Shown here: one piece after another, positions 52,234 through 60,572 of the stretch
Layout: every line of letters begins with the position of its first letter
Position numbering within the stretch: position 1 is the first letter of the stretch
Source: JALEFZ01 sp039817415
GTDB lineage: Bacteria > Bacteroidota > Bacteroidia > J057
Direction: 5' to 3'
DNA length: 64,000 nt
Assembly: GCA_039817415.1 (NCBI GenBank)
Contig: JBCBVV010000005.1
Location: 62,001-126,000, forward strand
Program-made: the position numbers and the translations under genes
Notes under the pieces: generated by a model
Seen by the model: only the letters and a program-made list of their open reading frames with translations
The model's database searches: none
What the model was told of the DNA's origin: nothing

Positions 52234-52830
52234 ATGTATCCTATGGACAAACTTCAATCGCTATTGACCGAAATCAGAGCATGCCGGTACTGCGAAGAGT
52301 TTCTTCCCTTAGGACCAAGACCTATTTTGTCGGCCGCTAGTTCTGCCAAAATAATCCTCGCCGGACAAGCACCCGGAACCAAAGTCCATCAAACAGGAAT
52401 TCCATGGAATGATCCCAGCGGAGAAAGATTGAGAGCTTGGTTAGATATGGACAAGGATACCTTCTACGATGAAAATCTAATTGCGATCATTCCCATGGGG
52501 TTTTGCTATCCAGGCAAAGGGGAGAGAGGTGATTTACCCCCTAGACCTGAATGTGCAGAACTTTGGCAGGCAAAACTCCTAGAGCTGCTTCCCCAAGCCA
52601 AGTTGACCTTGACGATAGGACAATATGCCATCAAGTACCACCTGGGCAAAAAGCGAAAAAAAACGCTAACAGAGACCGTCAAACACTGGAGAACCTACCT
52701 AGAAGATGGCGTCATCCCCTTGGTCCATCCTTCGCCTAGAAATATCATGTGGCGCCGAAAAAATCCTTGGTTCGAAGAGCAGGTCGTTCCTGAAATCAGA
52801 CAGGAGGTTTGGAAAAGACTCTCCTCGTAA
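52234..52830 (+). CDS. Uracil-DNA glycosylase family protein
   Basis: The 198-residue protein belongs to the group with UDG-like fold and motifs LAGQAPGTKVHQTGIPWNDP (motif 1, about 42-61), SGERLRAWLDMD, IIPMGFCYPGKGERGDLPPR, and HPSPRN (motif 2, about 168-173). The full set of Fe-S-binding cysteines of family 4 enzymes is absent; only CRYC near residue 17 is seen. It may remove uracil from DNA or act on another damaged base. The first ATG at 52234 and the one at 52243 are both possible. Its stop is 6 bases from the stop of the convergent TonB receptor gene. Confidence 0.88.
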   Translation: MYPMDKLQSLLTEIRACRYCEEFLPLGPRPILSAASSAKIILAGQAPGTKVHQTGIPWNDPSGERLRAWLDMDKDTFYDENLIAIIPMGFCYPGKGERGDLPPRPECAELWQAKLLELLPQAKLTLTIGQYAIKYHLGKKRKKTLTETVKHWRTYLEDGVIPLVHPSPRNIMWRRKNPWFEEQVVPEIRQEVWKRLSS

Positions 52831-52836
52831 TCCCTT

Positions 52837-55173
52837 TTACTGCATACGAATCGCAAGGGTCATCCAAAGACTACGGCCATAAGCATCTACCCCCGACCCG
52901 TGATATCGATACGCTTGGTTTAACAAATTCTCAGCCTTCAGGCTAATTTCCAGCCATTCATATTGGTAAGCGGCATAGAGATTAAAAACTTGCCAGTCGG
53001 GTGTTCCTCCATCGGGAATCCTATGGTCCGAGATATCACCTCCGGATAACCTATCCTGTTGGCTGGCAGCCATAAATTCTACTCCCAAGCGAAAGGCATC
53101 TTTTTGATACATCAACCTCAACCTTCCGTTCAAAGGAGGGATTCTACGAAGAGGGCTAGGATTGTCCTCTATGGTCTCACCATACAAATAGGTTGCATTC
53201 CCTTCTAGGTACCATGGCGAATTCTGCCCCATTCTGATACGAAAATCTCCTTCTACTCCAGCGATAAAGGCTTGGTCTAGGTTCGTTTTTTCAAATACCC
53301 GTTGGTCGTTAAACAAAGTATCGCCTAGATATGAAGATGGAACCCGCGCGATTAGATTGATCAGTCTTGTATAAAAAGCGGAAAAATTCCACTGTATGCC
53401 TTCGTGTTGGAGTTTGTACCCCATTTCGAGAGAGAGACTTCTTTCTGCCTCTAATTGGCTATTGGGAACTTCTATTCCAAAGTCAAAAGAACCGAAACTA
53501 GCCATATCATTGACATTCGGTGATCGGAAACCTGAGTTGCCCGACAGGAAAATTCTGGATTGTTGGGAGAGCTTATACATGATGCCCACATTTCCGACCA
53601 CCGCCTGAGGACTGATATTGAGATCCCCAAAGGTTTCGTCAAAAGCATAGACATTCACAAAATTGTATCGCAAGCCGCCATTTAGCTGGACATTGTTGAC
53701 ATCGAGGTGATGAAGAGTAAATACCCCTGCCTGTGTCATACTGGACAATTCTGGGTACAAGCCTCTGCTCAAACTTTCCACCCCTGAGGAGTCTACTACC
53801 GTACGTGTCTCACTAGAAATCTGATCATAATACACTTCGATTCCTGTACTGTGCTTCCATTTCTTATCCCCAGGAGAAACATTTACCAGAGAGAAACCGC
53901 CTGTTCCGATGATGTCGCGTTCAAAATTTGTGGTAGCTGCTCCTCTTCGTCTTTTGTCTCTTTCTTCTACAAACTGCTGAAAGGAAGCAGTTGCCATAAT
54001 TTTTTCGCTCAAGGGATGCTTATTTTCTCGCTCCCACCTCAAGTAAGCCAAAGTTCTTTCTTGAGGATCAAACTGATAAAGGTCGTATTTGCCTAACTGG
54101 GTAACCTGATCATATCGCCCAACTGAATCCTGTCTCAATCGGTTAAATGCAAGGGTTAGCCGACTGTTTTCCCCAACTTCCACCTGACTTTTGAAATCAA
54201 TCCCCAATTCCAGATAAGACGAGGGTGGCTGGGGTCCCAACTCTCCTCCTGCTACCAGCTCTCCAAAATCCTTCACACTCAATCCCAATCGGGTACTAGA
54301 TCGACTTCCCATCAACTTAATAACTGCTCGGCTAGATCGTTCCTGTAGGTAAGTTTGCCCATCCCAAAAGGCGGTTCCAAGCTTGAGGTCAGCATCTACC
54401 TTGAAGGAAAATTTCCCATTTGGACTAAATTCCAACGGTTGTGTAAGCAAGTTGATCGCTCCTCCAAGTGCATCAGAACCATATTGAACGGAGCCCGAAC
54501 CCCTCACCACTTCTACCTTATCTATGGTGAAGGGATCGAAGAGATTGAGATATTGATTGGGTCCATATCGAAAACCTGCATTGTTTACCCGTATTCCGTC
54601 AATCAACAATAACGTTTGGTTGCCCGTTAGTCCTCGAACAAAGGCAGAACCTCCTCCGTGATTGGTCTTTTGAACCCAAACACCTGCTGTCCCCATCAAA
54701 GCTTCGGGCATGGACCTAGAGTTGTTGAGCATCATTTGCTCTCGGCTCAAAGTTGATATGCTAAAGGGAAGGTCAAGAGATTGCAGCGGTCTACGTGAAG
54801 CCGTAATGATTTGTTGATCGAGCTGGAGGTCTTTGGAGGCTTTCACCTTTTTACGCCTGCTCATGAAAACAGTGAGCTGCAAATCCCTACCCGGACTCAG
54901 CTTAACCACTTGTGTATCGAGGGCAAAACCCTGATAGCTAACCAGTAACAGATACTTACCTGGAGCCACTTCTTGATCAAAGCTTCCATCTCTTGCAGAC
55001 TGGAAGTTGTATACACGCGGAAAATCTCCTCCCCTTTGACTCAATAGCATTTTCGCTCCAGACAAGGGGCTTTGATCGTCCATTCTGACAACCTTTCCTA
55101 ATAAATGTACCTGCCCACAAAGGGAGGTAGAGGAAAGCAATAAGAGGATAAAAAGGGTTAATGATCTAGACAT
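52837..55173 (-). CDS. TonB-dependent receptor
   Basis: The ATG at 55173 gives 778 residues with a signal peptide (to SLCGQ, about residue 21). A carboxypeptidase-like N-terminal domain (about 22-105) is followed by the plug (LDQQIITASRRPLQSLDLP, AGVWVQKTNHGGGSAFVRGL, TLLLIDGIRVNNAGF, VEVVRGSGSVQYGSDALGG) and then the barrel, ending in SLWMTLAIRMQ. This is a classic receptor of the vitamin B12/siderophore type; the substrate is unknown. It starts 20 bases after the alkaline phosphatase gene stop, so the two are likely cotranscribed. Confidence 0.95.
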   Translation of the reverse strand: MSRSLTLFILLLLSSTSLCGQVHLLGKVVRMDDQSPLSGAKMLLSQRGGDFPRVYNFQSARDGSFDQEVAPGKYLLLVSYQGFALDTQVVKLSPGRDLQLTVFMSRRKKVKASKDLQLDQQIITASRRPLQSLDLPFSISTLSREQMMLNNSRSMPEALMGTAGVWVQKTNHGGGSAFVRGLTGNQTLLLIDGIRVNNAGFRYGPNQYLNLFDPFTIDKVEVVRGSGSVQYGSDALGGAINLLTQPLEFSPNGKFSFKVDADLKLGTAFWDGQTYLQERSSRAVIKLMGSRSSTRLGLSVKDFGELVAGGELGPQPPSSYLELGIDFKSQVEVGENSRLTLAFNRLRQDSVGRYDQVTQLGKYDLYQFDPQERTLAYLRWERENKHPLSEKIMATASFQQFVEERDKRRRGAATTNFERDIIGTGGFSLVNVSPGDKKWKHSTGIEVYYDQISSETRTVVDSSGVESLSRGLYPELSSMTQAGVFTLHHLDVNNVQLNGGLRYNFVNVYAFDETFGDLNISPQAVVGNVGIMYKLSQQSRIFLSGNSGFRSPNVNDMASFGSFDFGIEVPNSQLEAERSLSLEMGYKLQHEGIQWNFSAFYTRLINLIARVPSSYLGDTLFNDQRVFEKTNLDQAFIAGVEGDFRIRMGQNSPWYLEGNATYLYGETIEDNPSPLRRIPPLNGRLRLMYQKDAFRLGVEFMAASQQDRLSGGDISDHRIPDGGTPDWQVFNLYAAYQYEWLEISLKAENLLNQAYRYHGSGVDAYGRSLWMTLAIRMQ

Positions 55174-55193
55174 GGGTAGTGGGCTGAACAGTG

Positions 55194-56261
55194 TTAATTG
55201 GCAAGCGTTGCTTGTGTAAGATGGCAAGCATCTAACATCTTCTGGAACAAATCTGTATTGTCATACATACCTTGAAATAACTCAGCTTTGGGTCCATAGG
55301 CAAATACAGGTACCATGATCCCGGTATGCATGACCGTCGTAAAAGCACCTTCCACCTTGCCATGTTCCACAGAACCATCGTGTACGGTCATCCCACCAGT
55401 TTCATGATCTGCCGTGACGATGACCAATGTTTCTTTGTCTTCTGCTGCGAATTCCAAGACCTCTCCTAAGGTACGGTCAAAATCCAGCAGTTCCTCCACA
55501 GTCCCCTCGGTTTCGTTTCCATGCGCCTCCCAGTCAATTTGACTCCCTTCTATGACAAGAAAGAAGCCTTTTTCTGAGCCATGGAGCAGTCTAATCGCCT
55601 CCATCGAAACGTCGGATAAATAATCTCCTCTTCCATCCAGTTTAGAGGGACAATTGTCTACAAGTCCGGCTACTTTTCCCTCTTTCACGAAAGGCAAATG
55701 AGCTGGATCTTCTATGAGTTCATAGCCCTTGGCCACCAATTTCAGCGTCAAATCTAATCCATCTTCCCTATCGGTGAAAAAATCTTTTCCTCCTCCGAAA
55801 AAGAAGTCTAAATCGGCAGTCAGAAAGTCTGCAGCTATGTCTTCATGCAACATTCGCTCCTGTTGGTGCGCGATAAAAGCAGCAGGAGTCGCTTCGGTAA
55901 TAGAGCAACAAGCCAAGACCCCCGTTTTCATCCCCAAATGGTGAAAGAGTTCTCTCACGTTAGGCTGAGGTTGGAAGGAAGCATCAACGCCCACTGCCCC
56001 ATTTCTTGTTTTTTTACCCGTAGCAATGGCTGTGGCTGCTGCGGCAGAATCCGTAATAAACTCATCTGCTGCGGTAGTTGTCATCACGCCCATTTGCTTC
56101 ATATGTTGAAGATTGAGCTTTCCCTTATTGGCAACCAAAGCTGCAGAAATATGTCCTAGCCCCATTCCATCCCCAATCATGAGGATGATGTTTTTTGCTT
56201 TTTGGGAAAAAGGAGGAGTGGGTAAAGACTTAGGAAGGTATGGATTCCGGTTATAATACAT
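55194..56261 (-). CDS. Alkaline phosphatase family protein without visible signal peptide
   Basis: The product hydrolyses phosphate monoesters. From the ATG at 56261 it has 355 residues; a TTG at 56282 is also in frame and a stop codon lies just upstream of it. The catalytic and metal residues are present: MIGDGMG with Asp31, ITDSAAAATAIATGKKTR with nucleophile Ser72, EGSQIDWEAHGN, IVTADHETGG, and VMHTGIMVPVF with the last histidine. Known relatives are exported, but neither start gives a signal peptide; the N-terminus MYYNRNPYLPKSLPTPPFSQ is polar. Cytoplasmic location, an unusual export route or a damaged N-terminus are all possible. It precedes a TonB receptor gene by 20 bases. Confidence 0.88.
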   Translation of the reverse strand: MYYNRNPYLPKSLPTPPFSQKAKNIILMIGDGMGLGHISAALVANKGKLNLQHMKQMGVMTTTAADEFITDSAAAATAIATGKKTRNGAVGVDASFQPQPNVRELFHHLGMKTGVLACCSITEATPAAFIAHQQERMLHEDIAADFLTADLDFFFGGGKDFFTDREDGLDLTLKLVAKGYELIEDPAHLPFVKEGKVAGLVDNCPSKLDGRGDYLSDVSMEAIRLLHGSEKGFFLVIEGSQIDWEAHGNETEGTVEELLDFDRTLGEVLEFAAEDKETLVIVTADHETGGMTVHDGSVEHGKVEGAFTTVMHTGIMVPVFAYGPKAELFQGMYDNTDLFQKMLDACHLTQATLAN

Positions 56262-56417
56262 CGATCTGTGTTCTCCTCTCAAAAAGACCTTTCCCCTTCA
56301 ATCCTAAAGGAGTTTTTTGTTAAAAAACTGTAAAGGATGGCCTATCTTTCATTTTTTTCTGAAAGATTTGAACGAAACCAATTTCTCGTCGTACGCTAAA
56401 GCAAACAACATCCAACT

Positions 56418-57329
56418 ATGCCTCAGAAAATCATGATCGCAGGAGGAAGCGGCTTCATTGGCCAATACCTTAGTGAACATTTCAGAAAAAAAGGGGATGA
56501 CATCATCGTCTTAAGCCGTTCTCCAAAAGATAGAACTGATGGCATCAGGTCTGTATACTGGGACGGGGAGCATCTAGGAGAATGGGCCACTGAATTGGAT
56601 GGAGCAGATGTCTTGATCAATCTTGCTGGAAAAAGTGTGGATTGTAGGTATACGGAGGCAAATAAGCAGGCCATTCTTGATTCTAGGATTAAGAGTACCA
56701 TGGTTTTAGGAAAGGCCATTCAACAAGCATCTTCTCCGCCCTCCATCTGGTTCAATTCTAGTACCGCTACGATTTACCGCCACAGCGAAGACAAGGATAT
56801 GACAGAAGAAGGCGAATTCGGAGATGGTTTCTCAGAACAAGTGGCTAAGAGCTGGGAGCAAACTTTTTTCCAAACGGAACTTCCCCAAACCAGAAGGATT
56901 GCACTCAGAATGTCATTCATTTTGGGTGATGGTTCTGCCCTTTCTACCCTCACCCAACTGGCCAAAGCTGGTCTGGGAGGAAGCCAAGGAAAAGGTAATC
57001 AATATGTTAGTTGGCTACATATTCAGGACCTAGTAGGAATGATGGAGTTTCTGATGGAAAAGAAGGAGTTGACAGGTTCTTTCAACATTAGCAGTCCTAA
57101 TCCTATTCCCAACCGTGACTTCATGAAACAATTAAGGAAAGTTTTGGGCATACCTTTTGGCCTTCCAGCTACACCCTGGATGCTGGAATTGGGCGCATGG
57201 CTGCTACAAACCGAAACCGAGCTAATTACCAAAAGTCGACGTGTCGTACCTGATCGTCTTATGAAAGCTGGCTACTCCCTACAATTCCCGCACTTAGAAG
57301 AGGCATTACAAGACCTATTGCTTAGCTAG
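56418..57329 (+). CDS. TIGR01777-type NAD-dependent epimerase/dehydratase family protein
   Basis: The 303 residues form an extended SDR protein. The NAD(P)-binding motif is MIAGGSGFIGQYLSEHF at 6-22; ADVLINLAGKSVDCRYTE and STATIYRHSEDKDMTEEG follow; the C-terminal LPATPWMLELGAWLLQTE and SRRVVPDRLMKAGYSLQFP fit the TIGR01777/YfcH subfamily, whose role is poorly known and which is related to SulA-like cell division and redox proteins by sequence only. The active-site Tyr-x3-Lys is not clear. It overlaps the convergent HAD phosphatase gene by 15 bases. Confidence 0.9.
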   Translation: MPQKIMIAGGSGFIGQYLSEHFRKKGDDIIVLSRSPKDRTDGIRSVYWDGEHLGEWATELDGADVLINLAGKSVDCRYTEANKQAILDSRIKSTMVLGKAIQQASSPPSIWFNSSTATIYRHSEDKDMTEEGEFGDGFSEQVAKSWEQTFFQTELPQTRRIALRMSFILGDGSALSTLTQLAKAGLGGSQGKGNQYVSWLHIQDLVGMMEFLMEKKELTGSFNISSPNPIPNRDFMKQLRKVLGIPFGLPATPWMLELGAWLLQTETELITKSRRVVPDRLMKAGYSLQFPHLEEALQDLLLS

Positions 57330-57887
57330 GGCATGGTAACGATCGGCAAATGCTACCACTCCTTGGCAATGTTCGTCCACTAGGTGAGCTTTTGCGGAAG
57401 GAGGTCCATCCTGACAAATAAATACCGTATGCATATTGGCGTTTCGCCCAAATTCCATGTCGCTGATGTTATCTCCCAGCATAATGGATTTCTCAAATTC
57501 TATGTCGGGGAAGTCTTCTTTGGCCCAAAGAGCCATGCCGATAGCTGGTTTCCTACAGTTTTCAGGATCATCCTCGGGATGATTGGCACAAAAGTACACC
57601 CCATCAATCTTTCCCCCTCCAGCTTCTACTTCAGCCAACATCTTTTCATGGATGTTATGTAAATCCGCTTCTGTCATCACCTCTCTCCTAATTCCCCTTT
57701 GATTGGTAACAATGACAATCCTCTTAAATAGTCTAGTGAGTTTTTCAAAAGCTTCAATTGCCCCTGGAATGAAATGGAATTCATCCCATGATTTGATATA
57801 GTCTCCAGTGATCAGATAATTGAGGACACCATCTCTGTCTGTAAAGAGGGTCCATTCATTAGGTTTCCAATTCGTGGGTGTAGCCAT
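57315..57887 (-). CDS. HAD-IIIA phosphatase, GmhB/histidinol-phosphatase-like
   Basis: The 190-residue protein is a HAD hydrolase with motif I TDRDGVLNYLITGDY, motif II IVIVTNQRGI, and the acidic motif IV IMLGDNISDMEFG. The GmhB zinc loop has a counterpart, YFCANHPEDDPENCRKPAIG, but one of the four expected ligands is missing (the CxC is ENC). In GmhB it removes a phosphate from D-glycero-D-manno-heptose 1,7-bisphosphate. No other heptose genes are adjacent, so the substrate could be another sugar or amino-sugar phosphate. It overlaps the convergent SDR gene. Confidence 0.83.
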   Translation of the reverse strand: MATPTNWKPNEWTLFTDRDGVLNYLITGDYIKSWDEFHFIPGAIEAFEKLTRLFKRIVIVTNQRGIRREVMTEADLHNIHEKMLAEVEAGGGKIDGVYFCANHPEDDPENCRKPAIGMALWAKEDFPDIEFEKSIMLGDNISDMEFGRNANMHTVFICQDGPPSAKAHLVDEHCQGVVAFADRYHALAKQ

Positions 57888-58083
57888 AAAGATTGAGTTT
57901 TCCGAAATATTCAGGTCAATCTATGAAGAGGTTGTCAGGTGGGTGACGGATGCATGAGTTACCCATCAAAATTAAAAATGACGAAAATGGGTCAGTTTTC
58001 GAGCAAAATAGTCAGACCTGAACCTCATGTTGGAGAGTATAACTATATAAATTCCTTATTCCCCAACCTTTAAAGGATTAATT

Positions 58084-58191
58084 ATGAGCTACCTAATCAC
58101 CTTTGCAACTCTAGCCTCTGCTTTTATTTTCGTTCTTGGAATGGTAGAACCCACTCCACAACTACAAGAAGTAGCGATCCGAGATAAATAA
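58084..58191 (+). CDS. Possible 35-residue single-pass membrane peptide
   Basis: The frame runs from an ATG at 58084 to TAA at 58191. It encodes a hydrophobic helix (SYLITFATLASAFIFVLG) followed by a short polar tail (MVEPTPQLQEVAIRDK). AAAGGA lies 9 bases upstream of the ATG as a plausible ribosome-binding site. A stem (AATGCCTTTC/GAAAGGCATT, 58243-58271) follows about 50 bases later. The short length makes chance possible; the position in an otherwise empty 592-base gap and the membrane character argue for a real gene. Confidence 0.4.
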   Translation: MSYLITFATLASAFIFVLGMVEPTPQLQEVAIRDK

Positions 58192-58242
58192 GACGAGCCT
58201 GATTGTTATCGCCTTTTCAGGTCAATCTTTAGTTTGATACGC

Positions 58243-58271
58243 AATGCCTTTCGCCACCAGTGAAAGGCATT
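58243..58271 (+). terminator. Weak terminator-like stem after the small peptide frame
   Basis: AATGCCTTTC / GAAAGGCATT forms a 10-bp stem with a 9-base loop, followed by the pyrimidine-rich TGTCTTCTGTTCTC rather than a clean T-run. Confidence 0.4.
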
Positions 58272-58479
58272 TGTCTTCTGTTCTCATCATCTGTTTTTCA
58301 TGCTATCCCTTCCCCTTTCCTTCATCTCCTCTTAGGAATAGGTTGTCAAATGTCTTTGCCTAGGAAAGAATCATGTCATGCAGCTTGTGGGAAATGGAAT
58401 GTCTTTTTTATTCACAGATAGAAATTTTCTATAAATAGACATATTTCTGTAACTTCAGTCCTTCTATAACAGCTATTTC

Positions 58480-60036
58480 ATGGGAGAGAGAAAAGAATTA
58501 GACGAACTCAAATCCAGATTCTTTGCCAATATTTCGCACGAATTTAGAACGCCTTTAACCCTCATCCTTGGACAAGTAGAACAACTACGAGAGTCCACGG
58601 ATAAGCGCGATTTAAACAAACTGGATACTATTGATCGGAATGCCAACCGTCTTCTGGATCTCATCAATCAAGTACTGGAACTAGCAAAAATCGAGGCTGG
58701 GAAACTGGATATGAAGATGGAGAATAGGGACATCGTCAGCTTTCTCGATCAAATGTTGAAGGCTTTTGAACCCATGGCTGTTCAGCGTAACCTCAACCTG
58801 GATTTCTCCTCTGATATGGAAAGCCTGATCATGGCCTTTGACAGTTATAAGTTGGAACGTGTCTTTTTCAACTTACTTTCAAATGCCATGAAATTCACCC
58901 CTGAGCAAGGAACAGTGGGTATTGCGATGCGCTATCTTGACGCAACTAAGCAGATTAGAATAGACTTAAGCGATACCGGAATTGGGATTCGTCCTGAGAA
59001 AGTTCCCTATATTTTTGATCGCTTTTATCAGGTCAAGATTGAGAAAACCCAGACCTATACAGGTACAGGAATTGGATTGTCCTTGGTAAAAGAGTTAATC
59101 GAAATGCACCAAGGGAAAATTGAGGTGAGTTCTGAAGTAGGAGAAGGAACAACTTTCAGTGTATTTCTACCCCTTCGTCAACTTGATGGCGAAAGCAAGC
59201 ATGAAATGAATTTCCGACTAAAGCCTGTTCCAGAGTATCAAGAAGAGGAATTCGATCTGCCGGAAATCGACAAAAGCAAACCCCATATCCTGGTAGTAGA
59301 GGACAATATGGAGTTGAGACGATATTTATTGGAAGAACTGGATAAAGAAGGCTACAGTCTTTCTCAAGCCGAGGATGGTCAACAGGGACTAGCCATTGCA
59401 AGAAACCACTTGCCTGATCTCATTATATCGGATGTCATGATGCCCTTTATGGATGGTTATGAGTTTGCAAGCGCTATCCGAGCGGACGAAAGAACCAGCC
59501 ACATCCCCATTGTCATGCTTACAGCAAAGGCATCTGAGGATAGCAAAATAGAAGGCCTGAAAATTGGAGTTGATGACTATCTATTTAAGCCCTTTAGTTC
59601 TCGTGAGCTGATCGTTCGAGTAGGTAACCTGATCGACCAAAGAAAATATTTGCGAGAGCGATTTAGGACTGCCACCGTGATCAAGCCGACAGAAGTCAGC
59701 ATGGTATCAGTGGACCAAGATTTCCTCAGCAAGGTATTGAATAGCATTGAAGAACACATGGCTGATGCCCTATACGGTGTGGATGTTCTAGCAGAGGAAG
59801 TAGGGATGAGTGTCAGTCATCTGAACAGGAAGTTGAATGCTCTGATTGACCAGCCTGGAGGACAGCTGATTAGATCGCTTAGAATGCAACGTGCCCAGGA
59901 ATTGCTGGAGAAGAATGTAGGCAATGTCTCAGAAATCGCCTATATGGTCGGATATTCAAACCCGACCCACTTTACACGTGGCTTTAAAAAACAGTTTGGA
60001 TATTCACCATCTGAGCACAAAAAACGTATGAAATAA
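58480..60036 (+). CDS. Histidine kinase-receiver-AraC protein without a sensor domain
   Basis: The 518 residues contain, in order: a HisKA domain from the very start (phospho-His20 in FFANISHEFRTPLT), a HATPase (about 121-235; FFNLLSNAMKFTP, DTGIGI, GTGIGLSLVKEL), a receiver (about 268-385; HILVVEDN, phospho-Asp near 317 in IISDVMMP, and DDYLFKPF), and an AraC HTH (about 415-518; LAEEVGMSVSHLNRKL and VSEIAYMVGYSNPTHFTRGF). This is the cytoplasmic half of a hybrid two-component system, but the usual periplasmic propeller or TPR sensor and membrane segment are missing. An in-frame TAA about 30 bases upstream excludes a longer start. It may be controlled by a separate partner or be a truncated relic. 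It ends at a terminator. Confidence 0.92.
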   Translation: MGERKELDELKSRFFANISHEFRTPLTLILGQVEQLRESTDKRDLNKLDTIDRNANRLLDLINQVLELAKIEAGKLDMKMENRDIVSFLDQMLKAFEPMAVQRNLNLDFSSDMESLIMAFDSYKLERVFFNLLSNAMKFTPEQGTVGIAMRYLDATKQIRIDLSDTGIGIRPEKVPYIFDRFYQVKIEKTQTYTGTGIGLSLVKELIEMHQGKIEVSSEVGEGTTFSVFLPLRQLDGESKHEMNFRLKPVPEYQEEEFDLPEIDKSKPHILVVEDNMELRRYLLEELDKEGYSLSQAEDGQQGLAIARNHLPDLIISDVMMPFMDGYEFASAIRADERTSHIPIVMLTAKASEDSKIEGLKIGVDDYLFKPFSSRELIVRVGNLIDQRKYLRERFRTATVIKPTEVSMVSVDQDFLSKVLNSIEEHMADALYGVDVLAEEVGMSVSHLNRKLNALIDQPGGQLIRSLRMQRAQELLEKNVGNVSEIAYMVGYSNPTHFTRGFKKQFGYSPSEHKKRMK

Positions 60037-60063
60037 GAGGTGACTATTTGCCCTCTTTTTTTA
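60035..60063 (+). terminator. Terminator overlapping the kinase gene stop
   Basis: AAGAGG / CCTCTT (6 bp, 11-base loop), starting in the stop codon, with a T-run after it. Confidence 0.6.
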
Positions 60064-60076
60064 TCTACAAAATAAT

Positions 60077-60475
60077 ATGCCCATTAGCATACCTGAACAT
60101 GAAATAGAAATCACGGCCATCCGATCGGGTGGTCCGGGAGGGCAGCATGTCAATAAGGTCGCTACGGGAATTCAGCTTCGATTCGACATCAAGAAATCTT
60201 CTCTCAAAGCTGATTTAAAGGAGAAACTCCTCCAGCTCAAGGATAAAAGGCTCACCAATGAAGGGGTTATCGTCATCAAGTCGACCCATTATCGCTCCCA
60301 GCAAAAAAATCGTGAGGAAGCCATTAAGCGCCTCAATAATCTCATCCAAGATTCAAGTAAGAAGGTCAAAAAGCGAATTCCTACCAAAGCGACCAAGGCC
60401 TCTAGGGAAAACAGACTCAAACAGAAGGGAATACGAAGCGATATCAAAAAGAACCGAAGGAAAATCGATTTTTAA
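60077..60475 (+). CDS. arfB: Peptidyl-tRNA hydrolase ArfB (ribosome rescue)
   Basis: ArfB/YaeJ hydrolyses peptidyl-tRNA on stalled ribosomes. The 132-residue protein has the GGQ motif in SGGPGGQHVNKVAT (about 16-29) and a strongly basic C-terminal tail (KKVKKRIPTKATKASRENRLK) that in the family enters the empty mRNA channel. Its length is in the normal range. It lies 40 bases after the kinase gene and 97 bases before the large 7TM kinase gene, in the same direction. Confidence 0.94.
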   Translation: MPISIPEHEIEITAIRSGGPGGQHVNKVATGIQLRFDIKKSSLKADLKEKLLQLKDKRLTNEGVIVIKSTHYRSQQKNREEAIKRLNNLIQDSSKKVKKRIPTKATKASRENRLKQKGIRSDIKKNRRKIDF

Positions 60476-60572
60476 CGGCTTATTTCCCCATTTCTGGCCT
60501 ATTATTCTAGCTCCATCTCGAACCCTGCTTGACCTTTTTCCATCTTTAAGTAAATTATGAGAAAGGAAAAGG

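Larger units (their letters stand above)
57888..58479. other. 592-base region with a possible small membrane peptide gene
   Basis: The left part is the upstream region of the HAD gene, with a minus-strand TAATTTTG box at 57967-57974. The middle holds a 35-residue reading frame at 58084-58191 with a good ribosome-binding site, followed by a stem at 58243-58271. From 58272 to 58479 nothing is recognised; in particular no sensor domain is encoded in frame with the kinase that starts at 58480 (an in-frame TAA lies near 58450). Confidence 0.6.

Noticed and set aside
58192..58479. Search for a hidden sensor domain before the kinase-AraC gene
   Set aside because: The stretch has stops in frame, including a TAA about 30 bases before the start, and no recognisable protein signal.
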